Of a stretch of DNA of 64,000 nucleotides, positions 63,950-64,000 are shown piece by piece. The notes beneath the pieces are model-generated. The model was not told where the DNA came from, searched no databases, and saw only the letters and a program-made list of their open reading frames with translations. A program made the translations under genes and the position numbers. How positions within the stretch are numbered: the first letter of the stretch is position 1; each line of letters starts with the position of its first letter. The stretch is from Cyanobacteria bacterium SIG26. Its GTDB lineage: Bacteria > Cyanobacteriota > Vampirovibrionia > Gastranaerophilales > Gastranaerophilaceae. The stretch lies in assembly GCA_015152555.1 (NCBI GenBank), contig SUTS01000004.1, positions 1 through 64,000 on the forward strand, written 5' to 3'.

Positions 63950-64000
63950 ATAAATATCTCATCTACCGACAATTATTATTATCTCTGCTAAATATAAAAA

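Overview
The window is AT-rich, gene-dense bacterial chromosome that uses the standard code, with TGA, TAA and TAG all acting as stops. The best guess at the host is a gut member of Melainabacteria/Vampirovibrionia (order Gastranaerophilales, a non-photosynthetic sister lineage of Cyanobacteria). Evidence for this is a cyanobacterial-style EF-Tu; an anaerobic-type metabolism (2-oxoacid:ferredoxin oxidoreductase, radical SAM protein, Rex); and a Gram-negative envelope (OmpH/Skp, a two-partner-secretion type outer membrane protein, an MlaD-like MCE protein, an MsbA-like exporter). Many lineage-restricted hypothetical proteins fit as well. The assignment is an inference from sequence impressions, not from a search.

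Layout. Bases 1-77 look like the 3' end of a 5S rRNA and its terminator. They are followed by a stand-alone LuxR-type HTH gene, a Xer recombinase, and glcD translationally coupled to a 1620-residue coiled-coil protein (about 0.1-7.9 kb). From 8 to 11 kb lie korDABC (energy metabolism) and rpsU. The 11.2-16.2 kb stretch has cdd, small Cys-rich proteins, OmpH and an outer-membrane TpsB/BamA-like protein. The 16.2-22.9 kb stretch has bioD-bioA, MCE, folP, two Gly/Ala-rich hypotheticals, and a radical SAM gene with a 55-residue zinc-ribbon gene. The 23-32.7 kb stretch has obgE, small hypotheticals, uvrA, two tandem secreted paralogues, a TerC-like membrane protein and ahcY. The 32.8-42.9 kb stretch has a giant GH13-like protein, ychF, a cluster of tiny genes sharing an upstream element, tuf, coaX and rex. 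The 43-48.5 kb stretch has a thioesterase, an Rlu enzyme, coaE, a CHAP hydrolase, an MsbA-like ABC protein and an alpha/beta hydrolase. The 48.5-52 kb stretch is an accessory island: tRNA-Leu, dispersed repeats, a 125-residue orphan, a phased TGCAC array and a lethal-factor-like metallopeptidase. The 52-62.7 kb stretch has a dicarboxylate symporter, queF, yraN, a second HExxH peptidase, speB, ligA, a SIMPL protein, apt, a GT2 enzyme and hup. The end holds one more orphan, about 600 bases of repeats, and tRNA-fMet.

The most interesting signals cut across the window. First, a short N-terminal motif of type (S/N/A)-F-x-G recurs in otherwise unrelated orphan proteins: an amylase-like enzyme, a metallopeptidase, a hydrolase and several hypotheticals. 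Second, a nearly identical upstream element, TACTTTATATATAT with further conserved blocks about 20 and 45 bases upstream of it in the best pair, precedes four small-protein genes. Two of those transcription units also encode small proteins sharing a C-terminal TNAxI(L/V)E tail. Third, several genes have a -10 box exactly 6-7 bases before the ATG and no Shine-Dalgarno, pointing to leaderless mRNAs. Fourth, six TGCA(C/T) words are spaced 10-11 bases apart next to the lethal-factor-like gene. Three to five genes too short for usual ORF cut-offs (rpsU, a zinc ribbon, three 53-58 residue proteins) are annotated here.
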